Origin: Hirundichthys speculiger
Lineage: Eukaryota; Chordata; Actinopteri; Beloniformes; Exocoetidae
Reading direction: 5' to 3'
Length of the DNA stretch: 64,000 nt
NCBI GenBank assembly: GCA_018398805.1
Contig: JAGFBZ010001254.1
Location: 1,240,001 to 1,304,000, forward strand
A program made the translations under genes and the position numbers. The notes beneath the pieces were generated by a model. The model was not told the origin of the DNA and did no database searches. It worked only from the letters and a program-made list of their open reading frames with translations. Positions 1-10,824 of the stretch are shown here, piece by piece (position 1 is the stretch's first letter; every line of letters begins with the position of its first letter).

Positions 1-115
1 CTGGTGGGCATGTTGGTGTGTATACCAACATGTCGAGAAGGAAGTTTGTTTTCATTTCTTTTTTTTTTGCTACAAGGACAGTTTAATGTTTGTTGTCATT
101 CTCATAAACACGACT

Positions 116-225
116 AGGGTTGCCAACCATCCCTTGAAAAACGGAACCCTCCCCCATTTATAGACTCATACTTTAGTTTATAAATAGGGGAGGGTTCCGT
201 TTTTCAAGGGACGGTTGGCAACCCT
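116..225. mobile_element. Near-palindromic MITE with 10-bp target duplication
   Basis: The element is 110 bp and almost entirely two inverted arms of about 47 bp that begin AGGGTTGCCAAC and end in the reverse complement GTTGGCAACCCT, with a few mismatches and a short spacer. It is flanked on both sides by AAACACGACT (positions 106-115 and 226-235), a perfect 10-bp direct repeat that I read as the target-site duplication. Duplications of 9-11 bp are characteristic of Mutator-like (MuDR) transposons, so a non-autonomous Mutator-like MITE is the most likely class. That assignment rests on duplication length only. It has no coding capacity. Confidence 0.75.
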
Positions 226-235
226 AAACACGACT

Positions 236-2494
236 ATATAGTAAAGTTAGCAAAAGCAGTTTATGAGTCAAATATTTAATACGTTGTTTGTCCATAACCC
301 ATCATTTACTCGACAGAAATGACCCTGCGACAGTCGTTGCAGTTGTTGACCACCAACACTTTCCAGATCAGCTTTGGGGTCCAAAGCATACGGTGCTGTA
401 GCAGTCCATGCCATCGACACAGCCACACATGACCGTTTTCATACTGATTCATGCCCATGATGGAGGCGTCCTTAAAAACTCAAGAGTATGGATCTGTCCT
501 GTTGAACTTTACGGTTCAGAAAAGTGACTGAGACCAGGACAGAAAGATGCTATAAAAACTAAGAATAGAAAACTGAAAACGGCAAGATAAACATGGAATG
601 AGCTGAGATGGTTGCTGCTTTTCTGTTAGCTGCGTTTACATACGTCGTCATGGTGGATATAGGCTGAGAAGACTCAAACTCAAAGGGTACATTGAGAGGC
701 CTGTATGTCATCTCCTGCCTACGGCAGCAAGCACCATCTCTGTAAGCAGCAGTTTTTTTTGTGGCCGTGTTGAAGTACCTAACTCAAGGCAGGGACTTGT
801 GTCAAATCCGTATAAGCTGACCATGGAGGACGGTGTTTTATGTACTGGACCTCTCTTCTTGCTCGTAGAGATGCGCTCATTTTAGGCACACCAAAATTTT
901 AAAAGTCAAGGTCTTTCTATTTTCTATCATGTGAATCATCTTCTTTTTGCAAGTTTTGTTTCTTTTTCAAAACTTTTTTTGCAACACGTAACCTGAAGTG
1001 AGCATTAAAACTTTTTTTTTTAAATGAGCAATTCAAAAGCTTAAAAAAGTAACTCAAGGCAGTGTGGCTGAATTCTGTGATCTAAATGACAACAGCTTCC
1101 TTGTTTTATGTGAATCTTTCTCAATGTTATTAGCTCAGAATATTGTGTTCTTCCCTCATTCACACATGGCAAAACATTTGGAGTTACAATCACTTTTATG
1201 AGACTCAAGGAACCTAAAGCTGGAAACATTTTAATTTATATCTTTCCAGAAAACAATCAGAGAAGCTCAGATAAGAGGAAAAAAAGCCCCATAATCAATT
1301 AGGTTAATTTATATATACCCCATTAGACCTCATCTGTTTGGGTGGAGATAATCATTTACGAGGAGATTCTCTGGAACAGCTCTGTGTTGACAGCCATAAC
1401 TGAGCAATAACATGAGCATGTTCAAAGGTCAAATCGCAGGGCAACTTATTTAAAGAAGATCAAAGAATTATCATTAAACCCCCGCATCTATTAAAATGTC
1501 TAATGACAATCACTATATATGCAGAGCACAAAGTGCATTACTCAGTGATGATGCTTTTCTTTCCTGTGGTGTGGGTGGTAATGATTCAATTTAAATGATA
1601 AATATGGCCATGATGCTTCCTGATTAGTGACCAAAATGGTGGGGAGGAGGTGTGTGTGTGTGTGTGTGGTGTGGCAGGGCAAGGGGGTTTGAAGAATAAA
1701 TAATGAAAAGACAAATGAAAGAACAAGGGAGAGAGTAATAATGTCACTACACTATTTTTCTTCAGGATCACAGCAACAGACCCTCAGAGGGATTTTCCTT
1801 GCAGTTGAGAGGCTTATACGAATCTGATCTGCTGTTGATTGAAATGAATTGGTCCAATATCACAACTCCTTATAACTCGATCCTGGGCACAGATGGACGA
1901 GTCATCTGAGAGGACACTTTCTCTAATCCTCCATCCTCTCATGTGCTTCAGCATTCTAGGTTGCTGAAGAGGGAAGAAAGAGGACTGCAGACACCGATGA
2001 CCCTTCGGGTCCCCAAATGTATTCGCACAAATCTTTGTACAAACACTCATGTTGCCAAACGCACACAAGGGTGCATCCAAGAGGTGCGAGAGTTGGCTCT
2101 GGGGCAAACTGATTTCATGCTGGACAAAAGAATGAGATCAAAAACAACATGAAGGTGCGGAGGAGAGTGTTTTCATAGTTTTACTTCACGTCCAACAGTT
2201 GGAGGGACAGGGTGCTGAGGCCAAAGGTCAGGTGCCCACAAGTAGTTGGGTAAACATGTCTTTGACCTCTCCTCACCTTTGGTGGAGTTGAGTTTCAGTA
2301 AGTGTAGAATGAAATGCTTTTTTGAATTAAAAAAATAGATGTGGTTACATTTTTGAGATTTTTTTTTTTCAATCAAAAACTAATTTAAAAATAAGTTTAG
2401 AACAATTTTGTGTGAAAACATAGAACTGAAAGAAAGTGTGTCTTCTTTTCAACATCAGTGTTTATATTATGTTTTAGCTTTTTAGACTGACATA
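236..2494. other. No recognisable gene
   Basis: AT-rich sequence with short T and A runs and a (TG)n stretch near 1650-1669. The ORFs here are short, lack family motifs and overlap on opposite strands, so I treat them as chance. Confidence 0.5.
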
Positions 2495-2562
2495 TTAAAG
2501 TAACACTCCATAACTTTTGCCCTAAAATGGTAGTTTCAAAATCTTTCTATCATTTTACTGCC

Positions 2563-2947
2563 TTACATTTCAGTCAATGTGAGCGCCTCCGATGACAGCA
2601 TCCCCAGCTGGCCTGGAATAGAGGCTACCGGAGTACCGCGGATTATGATGTTTAAGGGGGAAGCACTTTTAGCCATCTGGGGCTTTGACGATCCCCACCT
2701 TTCCGGTCTTCCCCACACTGCTAGCTTCCTCCAGTCGTTCCAGATAAAGTAGACAGGATCACCACTCCTGTAGTTTTCAGCGTTCATCTTGTCCTTGTTG
2801 AAATGACGGGAACATAGACTGGGAATTCTCGTGAGGTTCAGCACGTTATCCCTCCCCTGCTTAGTCAGCCATGAAGGGATAGATGTGTAGCGTCTTTGTT
2901 TTGGATCTATGTGATGTACACTCCACAACATTGCAGCAGTGCACCAT
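2563..2947 (-). pseudogene. Frameshifted THAP zinc-finger domain remnant
   Basis: Reading the minus strand from an ATG at 2947 gives MVHCCNVVECTSHRSKTKTL, followed by a YPF motif and then a stop. One frame over, from about 2875, the reading continues with PSWLTKQGRDN and then LCSRHFNKDKM. Together these give the C-x4-C and later C-x2-H ligands, the Pro-Phe pair, the conserved Trp and the CSRHF signature of the C2CH THAP DNA-binding domain, broken by a single-base frameshift. The usual C-terminal AVPxxF box is not visible. THAP domains occur in host proteins and in P- and Kolobok-type transposases; which source applies here is unknown. A short divergent plus-strand reading starts at an ATG at 3170 (19 codons) and may be a relic of the same locus. 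Confidence 0.55.
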
Positions 2948-2989
2948 GGTTGTTTGAAGGTAGAAAATGACGTTAATTAAACGTCTGCA

Positions 2990-5139
2990 AAAAAAACTAA
3001 ATCTAATGTGTTACTGCCACCAAGAGGACGAAAATAGCATGATTCACAGTGCTCAGGTAGCATCTATTGTACTGTATAACTTTATGGTACAGACAGGTTG
3101 CTCCTGTCATGTCAACACTTCTGCCTGGCTATAGAAGCTAGCCACTTCACCATTCTCCACGTGTTCATCATGGCAGATACCAAAGAGGAACAGGTTGAAG
3201 GAAGTGATGAGGAGGAAAACATATAGTGACCATGAAAGAGACTGGACAAGGGTAAATCTTGGACTGGACTTACTCGTTGGCAAAAGCTACAAAAGGAAAT
3301 GAGATGCGAGGCAATGTTGAATTTACATGCTTGTAAGTCATGTCTTATTATTAGCAGCTGGCTTGCTATATGCTGGGACTATGGTTTACTTGCTTGATGT
3401 TCCAATACGTTGTCTACAAAGGATGCTATTCTAAGTTGTGTTTAGCGTCTTTATGTACATTAACAGCAGCAATAGCTACAAATTTTCAGAGAATGTGTGT
3501 TTATTTGTAGAAATAAGATGCTACATTACAACTAATAGAATTTTTACATTGAAAGTTGGGATTTCACCACCTGTTGCAATTGTACAGTAAAATGCTTCTT
3601 CTTCTGTAGTCTGATGTTTTGATAGGCTTTGCTTTCTTTGCTGGTTATACTGACCTTTGACTCGGCCTGGTCAGAACTATAAGGGGGCCCCCAAGAGCAG
3701 AAAACCCAATTTCTGCAGTCTCTCTTTAAAGACATAAATGTACAGTGTCAATTAAATAGATGCTTCACCACCATGAAGCACCATTCTTTTCGGCAGGTGG
3801 CAAAAACCACCACCTGCCTGAAACAGTGAAAAAATGAAAATGAAAAAGAAAATGACCCCTTACATTAATATCGGATCATGGTTCCTTGTCCTGTATGTTT
3901 ATCACAGTTGTGATTAAAGGTTTCGGTGGGCTGCGGAGATTTTTCACATTTCAAATTGGGCCTTGGTATTCTGAAGTTTGGGAATGGCTACAGTAGAGAG
4001 AAGCTGAAAGGGAAATTACAGTTTTACATGGGCTGACCCTTCAATGCTAATGTGAACCCTGGTTGGCTAAGGATTCTGAATTGGACCAATAGTTTTTGAC
4101 AGATAAAATGGATAAAATATTTTGCTGTTTGTGGTGGTGTAGTATATGGGCAGTGGCAATTATTTTGACAAATAATTGCTCACAGCAACATTAAAAAAGA
4201 ATTTAAAAAAAAGATCTAAAAATGAACTATTTAGTTCATGAAAATGAACTATTTAGTTCATTTTTTGAAATGGTGAACTAAACTAGTTTATTTTAATTTC
4301 TATGACCTATGAACTTGAAGACATCATGCCTAAAACATGAGATCGAACAAGATGTCCTGTACAAGACTGCACATGAGAGTCACATGGATGGAAACAATTA
4401 TTTTGCAGGTGACCAAATTTGTAATTATTTCCACTTACAGTTCCATGTTAGTGGACCTTAACCATGCCAGGAAATGCCCCCAATAGCTTCACAGAGCCAC
4501 CAGACGTTTGTTATACCTCTGTATTTATAGGAGAGAATGAGATATATAAGTGACCATATACCAGATATGTAAGATGAGGTAAGCTGTTGTCATAAAACTG
4601 GACTCACCCCATTCAGCAGTCATGCATGGAGCAGAGCATCAAGGTATTAACTATCAATCACTAAAGTATGCTACGGGTTGTACTGTCAAAATTCGTTCGA
4701 AATGTTGTAATATGTTTAAATACATTTAGCAAGAAATGTTGTCAACAGTGATGCATCAAGAGGGCTGTGTTCAGGTTGTGTGGGTGGAAGAAAACACACA
4801 ATGGGGACTATTGTTCAGGGATGGCCTTGGATACAAACTAATGGTTGCTGTCTTTAAAAACAACTCAAAATACATCTGACAAATTTCTGTCAGCTTGAGT
4901 AGCCATACACAAAGAAAGCCAGTGTTCTGTGTTGACTGACAAAATCTGTGAGACATAAATGATTTACTTAGCCATTAATACCAGGGCAGGGCAGCCCGGT
5001 TGTCAGGCATAACAATCGTCTTCTATTCTCAGGAATTTGTGGATATTTACTTCAAGTATGTATCCATGTTTTTTGTGTACTGTTCATGAATGCATGCTGA
5101 TATATGCACTTTTCTTATTAATATATACACGTTTAATGA
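2990..5139. other. Mostly featureless region
   Basis: No supported gene. A short stretch after 3226 can be read as DWTRVNLG followed by LTRWQKLQKE in another frame, which looks like a decayed transposon-associated ORF, but I cannot assign it. The rest is AT-rich with no family I recognise apart from the palindrome pair at 4223-4260. Confidence 0.4.
4223..4260. repeat. Two tandem copies of a 16-bp palindrome
   Basis: TGAACTATTTAGTTCA occurs at 4223-4238 and again at 4245-4260. Each copy is a 7-bp inverted repeat around TT. The pair can form two small hairpins or one larger cruciform. It resembles a paired binding site or a local duplication; no function can be claimed. Confidence 0.7.
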
Positions 5140-5147
5140 CATACAAG

Positions 5148-5322
5148 CAGGGGCGCCGCTAGGGATTTTGGGCCCCATGAAAAGAATCTTTACCGGGCCC
5201 CCCAACACGGCGGCGAAATTTGTTGATGCTATTTTTGATCATCATTAGGGGCCTCTCTGGGCCCCCCTCAATCATGGGCCCCTATAATCCGTATCCTTTA
5301 CCCCCCCTTTTCGGCGCCCCAG
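5148..5322. mobile_element. hAT-type MITE, 8-bp target duplication
   Basis: The 175-bp element begins CAGGGGCGCCG and ends CGGCGCCCCAG, an 11-bp terminal inverted repeat with one mismatch. It is flanked by the exact 8-bp repeat CATACAAG (5140-5147 and 5323-5330). An 8-bp duplication and CAG-type ends are hAT features. The interior is rich in GGGCCC runs and non-coding, so this is a non-autonomous copy. Confidence 0.85.
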
Positions 5323-5330
5323 CATACAAG

Positions 5331-7015
5331 CATAATGTATAATTATTACCCAAAGAGTGTATTATGATGTTGTGGAGAAGATAACTCCTGATGGTTGCTT
5401 TCCATGTGCTGATCAACCAAACAGAAAAAAAAAAGCCATAAACATTCTCAAATTAAAATACAAATGTCAAACCTAAGGGGTTTTCTTTTATTTTATTTTT
5501 AGTCCAGATCCTTACACTTAACTTAATGAGAACAAAAGTCATGCTGACTCTTCTGGCACAACGCATACACATAAATGATTGTTATCTTAATTGCATTACA
5601 ACCTCAGAGGGAGTTTGGAAACCACCCACAGTCAGACGAAGGAAAAAGCAAGCTGGATCATTGTAGATTCCCATCTCTTAATGTCTTCAGTTTCTCAGTA
5701 GGTATTGGACAAATATCCTTGTGGCAAATTCTTTATTTTATTGAAACAGTAAATCTTTCATCTCAACCATACAGATAGTAACACAAAGCTTTTTTTCTTC
5801 TTTTAAAGATGTTCCTTTTAAATAAACATATGGTATCTTTCTCATCATTTTCCGCAAATTTCTTTTCTTTTTTTAGCCCTCTCTTACTTCCTTACACTTT
5901 AAACCCAGGTGAAAGGTAATTGTTGGCACACGAATGTGGATTGTTCAGTCACTCACGATGTTCTGTCCTCGCTGACAGTAATCCTCTGTGATCTTTCTTT
6001 GTGTGTGCATCCAAGGGTGTGTGCAGTTGCTGTGCATGTGTGCACGGTTTCTGCATGAACTTAGTTTGGTCACACGTGTGCTCACAGCACCCTGCTGGGT
6101 GAGCTTAATGCTCTGAGTGTGTGGAAATGACGCTGTGACACATTTCAGCGGAAAGCATCCTCTTCAGTCAACACTCATTTTGTAACCTTTAACTGAAACA
6201 CACTCAGGAAGTGAAACAAACTGTTGAGGATATGTTTATTTCACTTGCAATAAAAAAAAAAAAAAAAGTTTTTACTTTTTTTTTTTTTTTTTTTTTTTAC
6301 CTTATCCTGTTTGGCAGTTAGGCAGTTAAAAAAATGTAACTTGAAACACTCATTTACAGATGGACATCAATGGGAGTCACTGGGCTCTAATACCAATATC
6401 AGCAGCATATGTCATGTCAGTATCGATACTTATTTGAATAACCTTATTAAGTAAAGTATCAACTGAGGTTGTGCTTGTCCTGGACCAGTCCTGAACCAGT
6501 GTAACACAAGCAATAAACTCCATAAATTTAGATTCCATAAATTTCAAACCTTGCAGAGACAAAAACAACAACATTGTATTACAGATGAGAGGTCATAAAG
6601 ACACCATTAAAGGCAGCAGAAGCTCAGAAGGAGTACTGCAAATCCTTAATTTGTTGACAACAAGTGAACAAGTATCCTGTATTTTGGGTCATACAGGGTG
6701 CACTAACATTGGGAAATCTGTACCTTGTCCATGTGTGATTGACTTTGAAGGTTTGACTAATTTGGATAGCGTAAAGTCTCAGTTCCATTCTCCTGGTCTG
6801 TGGCATGATAGAGCTGTTCCATGGCACAGTATGATTACGTATGTATATGGAGTAGGGTGTGTACGCAACATGTACCTGGCTGTCCAATCCAGAAATAAAG
6901 AAGAAAAACATTTCAGAGATGAGAAAAAAAAGGCACAAAGGTAGTAGCCATGTTTGGCTTAAAGGTTTTTTTCTCCCGCTGTGGGAGTTTTTTTTTTTAC
7001 TTGCCATTATCCCTG
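5331..7015. other. No gene seen; A/T homopolymers
   Basis: AT-rich DNA with an A run at about 6253-6267 and a T run at about 6279-6299. The overlapping ORFs near 6585-7007 on both strands lack any motif I recognise and contain no splice or domain evidence. Confidence 0.45.
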
Positions 7016-7034
7016 ATTTGGATTTAATCTTATA

Positions 7035-7140
7035 ATTTTAGTTAATGATATTTGGTCTCGGGTCATGCTCTCGGTCTCTTTAAAGCGCCTAGAGACAATT
7101 GACATTGTTACAGACGCTATACAAATAAAATTGAATTGAA
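7035..7140 (+). repeat. 3' tail of a teleost retroelement ending in AATTGA
   Basis: The block with TTTAAAGCGCCTAGAGACAA, then ATTGACATTGT, then a GCTATACAAATAAAATTGAA-type end matches a widespread teleost retroelement tail. A second copy with a longer AATTG array lies at 49165-49262, and the two share the core closely. The end in AATTG units suggests the 3' terminus of a LINE or a SINE that borrows a LINE tail. The family is not assigned. Confidence 0.5.
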
Positions 7141-7343
7141 ATGAATGATCGTGTCTTTTGTGCTGTTCACCATTGTGCTGTTTTCTCTTTGGAAATAAGT
7201 AATGGAAACTTAATTTCACAATTTGATGACATTTATGTGTGCCATAACTCAGCAAGTGTGAGTCTTGCATGGAGATAATCAGGAAAGACACAGATGGCTT
7301 TGTGGTTTTTGTCATGGTTTTGAAACAACCTATAGAGGTTATA

Positions 7344-7588
7344 GGGTGGCTGTAGCTCAGTTGGTAGAGCGGTTTATCCAGTCACTGGCGGTTGGCGGTT
7401 CGATCCCGGCTCCAACTGTCCACATGCCAAAGTGTCCTTGGGCAAGACACTGAACCCTAACTTACCCCCGTTGGGTCTGGCAGCACCTTGCATGTGTGTG
7501 AATGGGTAAATGAGAGGCCAATGAAAACCGCTTTGACGGCACCTTGGTGTGGAAAAGCGGTATATAAGTGCAGTCCATTTACCATTTA
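7344..7588 (+). mobile_element. tRNA-derived SINE
   Basis: A tRNA-like head carries an A box (TAGCTCAGTTGG, 7353-7364) and a B box (GGTTCGATCCC, 7397-7407), the internal RNA polymerase III promoter. It is followed by a SINE body with the block GTGTCCTTGGGCAAGACACT, which is common in fish SINEs, and the tail ends in CCATTTACCATTTA. The acceptor stem does not pair as a functional tRNA would, so it is not a tRNA gene. TATAGAGGTT before and TATAGAAGCTT after may be a decayed target duplication. Confidence 0.8.
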
Positions 7589-7634
7589 TAGAAGCTTTCA
7601 ATGCTGCATTACTCATTAATCATCTGATGCCAAT

Positions 7635-8526
7635 ATCCATCCATCCATCCATCCATCCATCAGGCTTCCGCTTGATCTGGAGTCGGGTCGTTGGGGCTTC
7701 AGCAGAGAGGCTCAGACCTCCCTTCCCCCGGGCGCTCTCCAGCCTATCCTGGGCCTTGTCCAGGATAGGCCAACTCGGTCTTCTCCCAGTTGGACATGCC
7801 CGAAACACCTCTCCAGGGAGATGTCCGGGGGGCATCCTAACCAGATGCCTGAACCACCTCAACTGGCTACTGTTGATGTGAAGGAGCAGCAGCTCTACTC
7901 TGAGTCTCTGCCGAATGACTGAACTTCTCACCGTATCTCGAAGGGAGAGTCCAGCCAAAAACCCATTTCTGCCGTATCCGCGATCTCGTTCTTTCGGTCA
8001 CTATTACCATAGGTGAGGGATGGAACAAAGATCGACGGCTAAACAGAGAGCCTTGCCTTTTGGCTCAGCTCTCTCTTCACCACAACAGACAAGTACAGAG
8101 TCCACACCACAGCCAATGCTGCACCAATCTGTCTGCAGATCTCCCGTTCCTTTCTCCCATCACTCGTGAAGAAGACCCCAAGATACTTAAACTCCTCCAC
8201 TTAAGGCAAAACCTCACTCCCAACCCGGAGGAGGCATACTACCCTTTTCCAACTGAGAACCATGGTCTCAGATTTGGAGGTGCTGATTCTCATCCCTGCC
8301 GCTTCACACTCAGCTGCGAACCGTGAACCGCGAACCAGCGAACGCTCCAGCGGTCCAACTCTCGCTGAAAACAAATCCCACTTACAACCGGCAATGCAGG
8401 CCAAACTGTACAGGGATGGGACAGCCCGTAACAACAGGCCCAGCACCCCATACTCCCGGAGTACCCCCCCACAGGACCCCCGAGAGACACCGTCAAATGT
8501 CTTCTCCAAGTCCACAAAACACATGT
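7635..8526 (-). mobile_element. Rex3-like (RTE) LINE, 3' part, defective
   Basis: Minus-strand readings match the C-terminal half of a fish RTE reverse transcriptase: MCFVDLEKTFDGV at the 5' edge (8524), then FAAECEAAGMRISTSKSE, VEEFKYLGVFFTSDGR, KRELSQKARLSV and LRWFRHLVRMPPGHLPGEVF, finishing with DGWMDGWMD. The RT segment joins directly from the early palm region to FAAECEAAG, so the part that should carry the catalytic YADD/FADD box is deleted. Frameshifts and stops are scattered through it. The minus-strand 3' end is a (GATG)n array, seen as ATCC repeats at 7635-7661; a short GATG-repeat end is a known Rex3 feature. The copy is 5'-truncated near 8526. Confidence 0.85.
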
Positions 8527-9088
8527 AGAATGTGGGAAAGAAGTATGTGGCTCAAGTTGCAGAGCAGGTAAAGGCAGATAGACTCAGCAAACCTTGGTTT
8601 GTCTTGGTAAAATGATTTATTTTCTTCTTCTTTTCTGGCTATATATTTATATATACATATATTAAAAAGAAAAACCCTTTCAACACTGTTCTCCATTACC
8701 AGTCCCCCACAAAGCCCAAAGGTAGTGATGTTACGAGTGCCGAGGCTCTGAAGCGTGTATCGAGAAATGGAGGGGGCGTGTCCGCGAAGCGCGTATTGAG
8801 GCTTGCTTCATTTAGGGGAGGAGCCGAAAGTGATGACGTCCGAAGCTTCGCTGCCCGGCTGTACCACGTGACTTCTTCGGGAAGTGGTTCAGATCTTGTT
8901 GAGGGGTTTGACAGCTTTATAAATGCCACAGGCTCCATTCAAAATGTGGGTTTTTGTAGGCGAGCTGCGGTCAGTTCAGAGTGTGGATAGAGTTTGGATA
9001 GCTTGGATACTAGAATCTGGATAGCGTTTATACAGTTTGTGGTAGTTCAGTATATAGTTTGTACATGATGGCACAAACATTTTTATGC

Positions 9089-9207
9089 AGCCCAGCATCC
9101 ACTGTGCCATGTGAAAGGGTGTTCTCCAAGGCTGGAAAGATTGTGTCTAAAAAAGGAATCGGTTAAAACCAAAAACTATGGAAAAATTGCTATTTCTGAA
9201 TAAATAT
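9089..9207 (+). pseudogene. hAT transposase C-terminal (hATC) remnant
   Basis: From 9089 the reading is SPASTVPCERVFSKAGKIVS, the conserved start of the hAT dimerisation domain (the P-x-S/A-x-x-x-x-x-E-R-x-F-S pattern). A one-base loss in an A run near 9150 shifts the frame; restoring register gives RLKPKTMEKLLFLNK, the usual ending of the domain. The catalytic DDE region is absent from the element, so this is a fossil. Confidence 0.8.
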
Positions 9208-9323
9208 ACATAAAATCACCCCTTTAATGGTCATTATTGTCCAAATTGCACAAGGATATTCAGCGCGCCCCCTCCGTAGTTCCACAAACACTTTCACTGT
9301 TCTCTGCCCGAACAAACTCAGGT

Positions 9324-9450
9324 GCCCCGGAAGCGCAGTGGTTAGGGCAGGCAGCCCATGTACAGAGGCTACAGTCCTCATGTGGCTGATCGCGAGTTCG
9401 ACTCCTGGCTCGTCCACCCTTTGACGCGTGTCTTCCCTGGTCTTATGATA
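9324..9450 (+). mobile_element. tRNA-derived SINE nested in hAT element
   Basis: A second, different tRNA-like head shows an A box (GCGCAGTGGTTAGG, from about 9332) and a B box (GAGTTCGACTCC, 9394-9405), followed by a body including GCGTGTCTTCCCTGGTCTTA. This head is a common fish SINE type resembling Ser/Leu-type tRNAs. The exact 3' end is uncertain because the tail merges with AT-rich hAT sequence. Confidence 0.7.
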
Positions 9451-10266
9451 CTACTTTGGGAAACATTAAACAGAGATTACTTTCAAACAACATTTTATTA
9501 TGCACTTGATCATTTACGTACACCGATTATTTGGTCATACACATTTTGTTATTCACAGTCATTCGCAAGAGCCATGACTGATACATAAATTCAATGCATC
9601 ACATCTTAAGATTCAGCTGGCTGTGATTATAAACCTGACCAGTAGTAGACCACCAGTAGGTGGTGTCATGTGCATACGAAGCAGCAAGAAATGTACCATT
9701 TCTCGAACCAATTGGCTGAATGTGTGACACTGCTTCACGAGGCTTTATCTCACCATCACTACCCAAAGGCCACTCCCTTTATACAGTTGCCAGGTGTCTT
9801 CTAATTAGACTCAGACAATACCATTTTCTGAAAGAGATTTAGCTACACAATACCTTCCATAAACAATTCATATGTACATTTTCAAACTAATTCTCAAGAT
9901 TTTATAGTTTACTAAGTGGCAGAAAATAAGTGAAATATCTTAACACAATATTTCCAAGATAAATCAAACTAACACAACAAAATCATTAAAGAAAAGAAAA
10001 ACCCTCCACTTGGTTTTACCCAATAATCCAATTGTTGACATCATCCCTATAAAGACAGGAAATGCTGGGCCGGCCCCTCCCCCACTCCTGCACGGTGGGT
10101 CAGAACAAAGGAACAAACAAATGGCTAGTGTCAATGAGCAAATGAATAAAAATAACTTAAACTAACATGACTATGTGTTTACTGTGACATATACAAATGG
10201 ATGTTAACTGCAACACAATACTAACAGAAACAAACCTGGGATAGAATGTGCAGAAATGTTGCCTAA

Positions 10267-10394
10267 AGGTGGGGTAGGTGTTCTTTTTTTGCAACCCTTT
10301 TTACAATATTGCCTGAAGACCTTTTCCCATTCCCATTGCACCCACAGAAATAAAATGTTTGCAACTAAAAACGAAACATTTTGGTCCGGTCTAG
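10267..10394. mobile_element. Terminal piece of a TTAA-type DNA transposon
   Basis: It begins AGGTGGGGTAGGTGTTCTT preceded by CTAA (a decayed TTAA) and runs about 128 bp to GGTCCGGTCTAG. It is an inverted, closely similar copy of the right end of the complete element at 56545-56953. The other end is missing and the DNA beyond 10394 is unrelated, so the copy is truncated. Confidence 0.75.
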
Positions 10395-10436
10395 TATGGA
10401 GCCCCGTTTGGGTCATAATTCAATGAATAAATGAGT

Positions 10437-10622
10437 CTATTATTATGAAATACAGGCGTTTACTATTATGAAATACGTATCCATTATTATGAAATGTTTC
10501 CCATTATTATGAAATACATGTTTAGTATTATGAAATATTTCCCATTATTATGAAATATATATGTATTATTATGAAATATTTTCCATTATTATAAAAAAAA
10601 TGTAAATATTATGAAATATATT
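10437..10622. repeat. Minisatellite with ATTATTATGAAAT core
   Basis: About nine imperfect units of roughly 19-23 bp each contain ATTATTATGAAAT with variable linkers such as GTTTCCC or ACATGTTTAG. They decay toward poly-T at the right. It starts shortly after the truncated TTAA-type element and may be its internal array or an independent satellite. Confidence 0.75.
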
Positions 10623-10824
10623 TTTTTATTATTTAATCTTAGTTTAATGCATAATAGTTTATTTCAGAATGTCTTTTTTTTTAATCTAAAAATGAGTTTT
10701 TATATAATTGCTTACTTTTTCATAAGAATGAGCTTTTACATAATAATGACATTTTGCCACTGGGCGGGACCAGTGGTTGACCTGCACGCTCATTGGCTGA
10801 TCCTTCTCCATGCAGTTGGTGGGA

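Larger units (their letters stand above)
8723..9761 (+). mobile_element. Non-autonomous hAT element, 8-bp target duplication
   Basis: The 1,039-bp unit starts TAGTGATGTTACGAG and ends in the inverse of TAGTGATGGTGAG. A further shared inverted block, CGAGAAATGG, lies inside each end. It is flanked by the perfect 8-bp repeat CCCAAAGG (8715-8722 and 9762-9769). It keeps only the C-terminal transposase dimerisation segment (9089-9207), so it is an internally deleted copy that would depend on an intact relative. A tRNA-derived SINE sits inside at about 9324-9450, so the SINE probably arrived later. Confidence 0.88.

Noticed and set aside
6585..7007. Overlapping 119- and 127-codon ORFs on opposite strands
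   Set aside because: No motifs, no splice sites and low-complexity Lys/Phe-rich ends; consistent with chance.
7344..7420. tRNA gene
   Set aside because: A and B boxes are present but the acceptor stem does not pair and SINE body sequence follows, so it is a SINE head.
10437..10622. CRISPR-like array with ATTATTATGAAAT repeats
   Set aside because: Spacing units are only 6-10 bp and related to each other; this is a tandem minisatellite.
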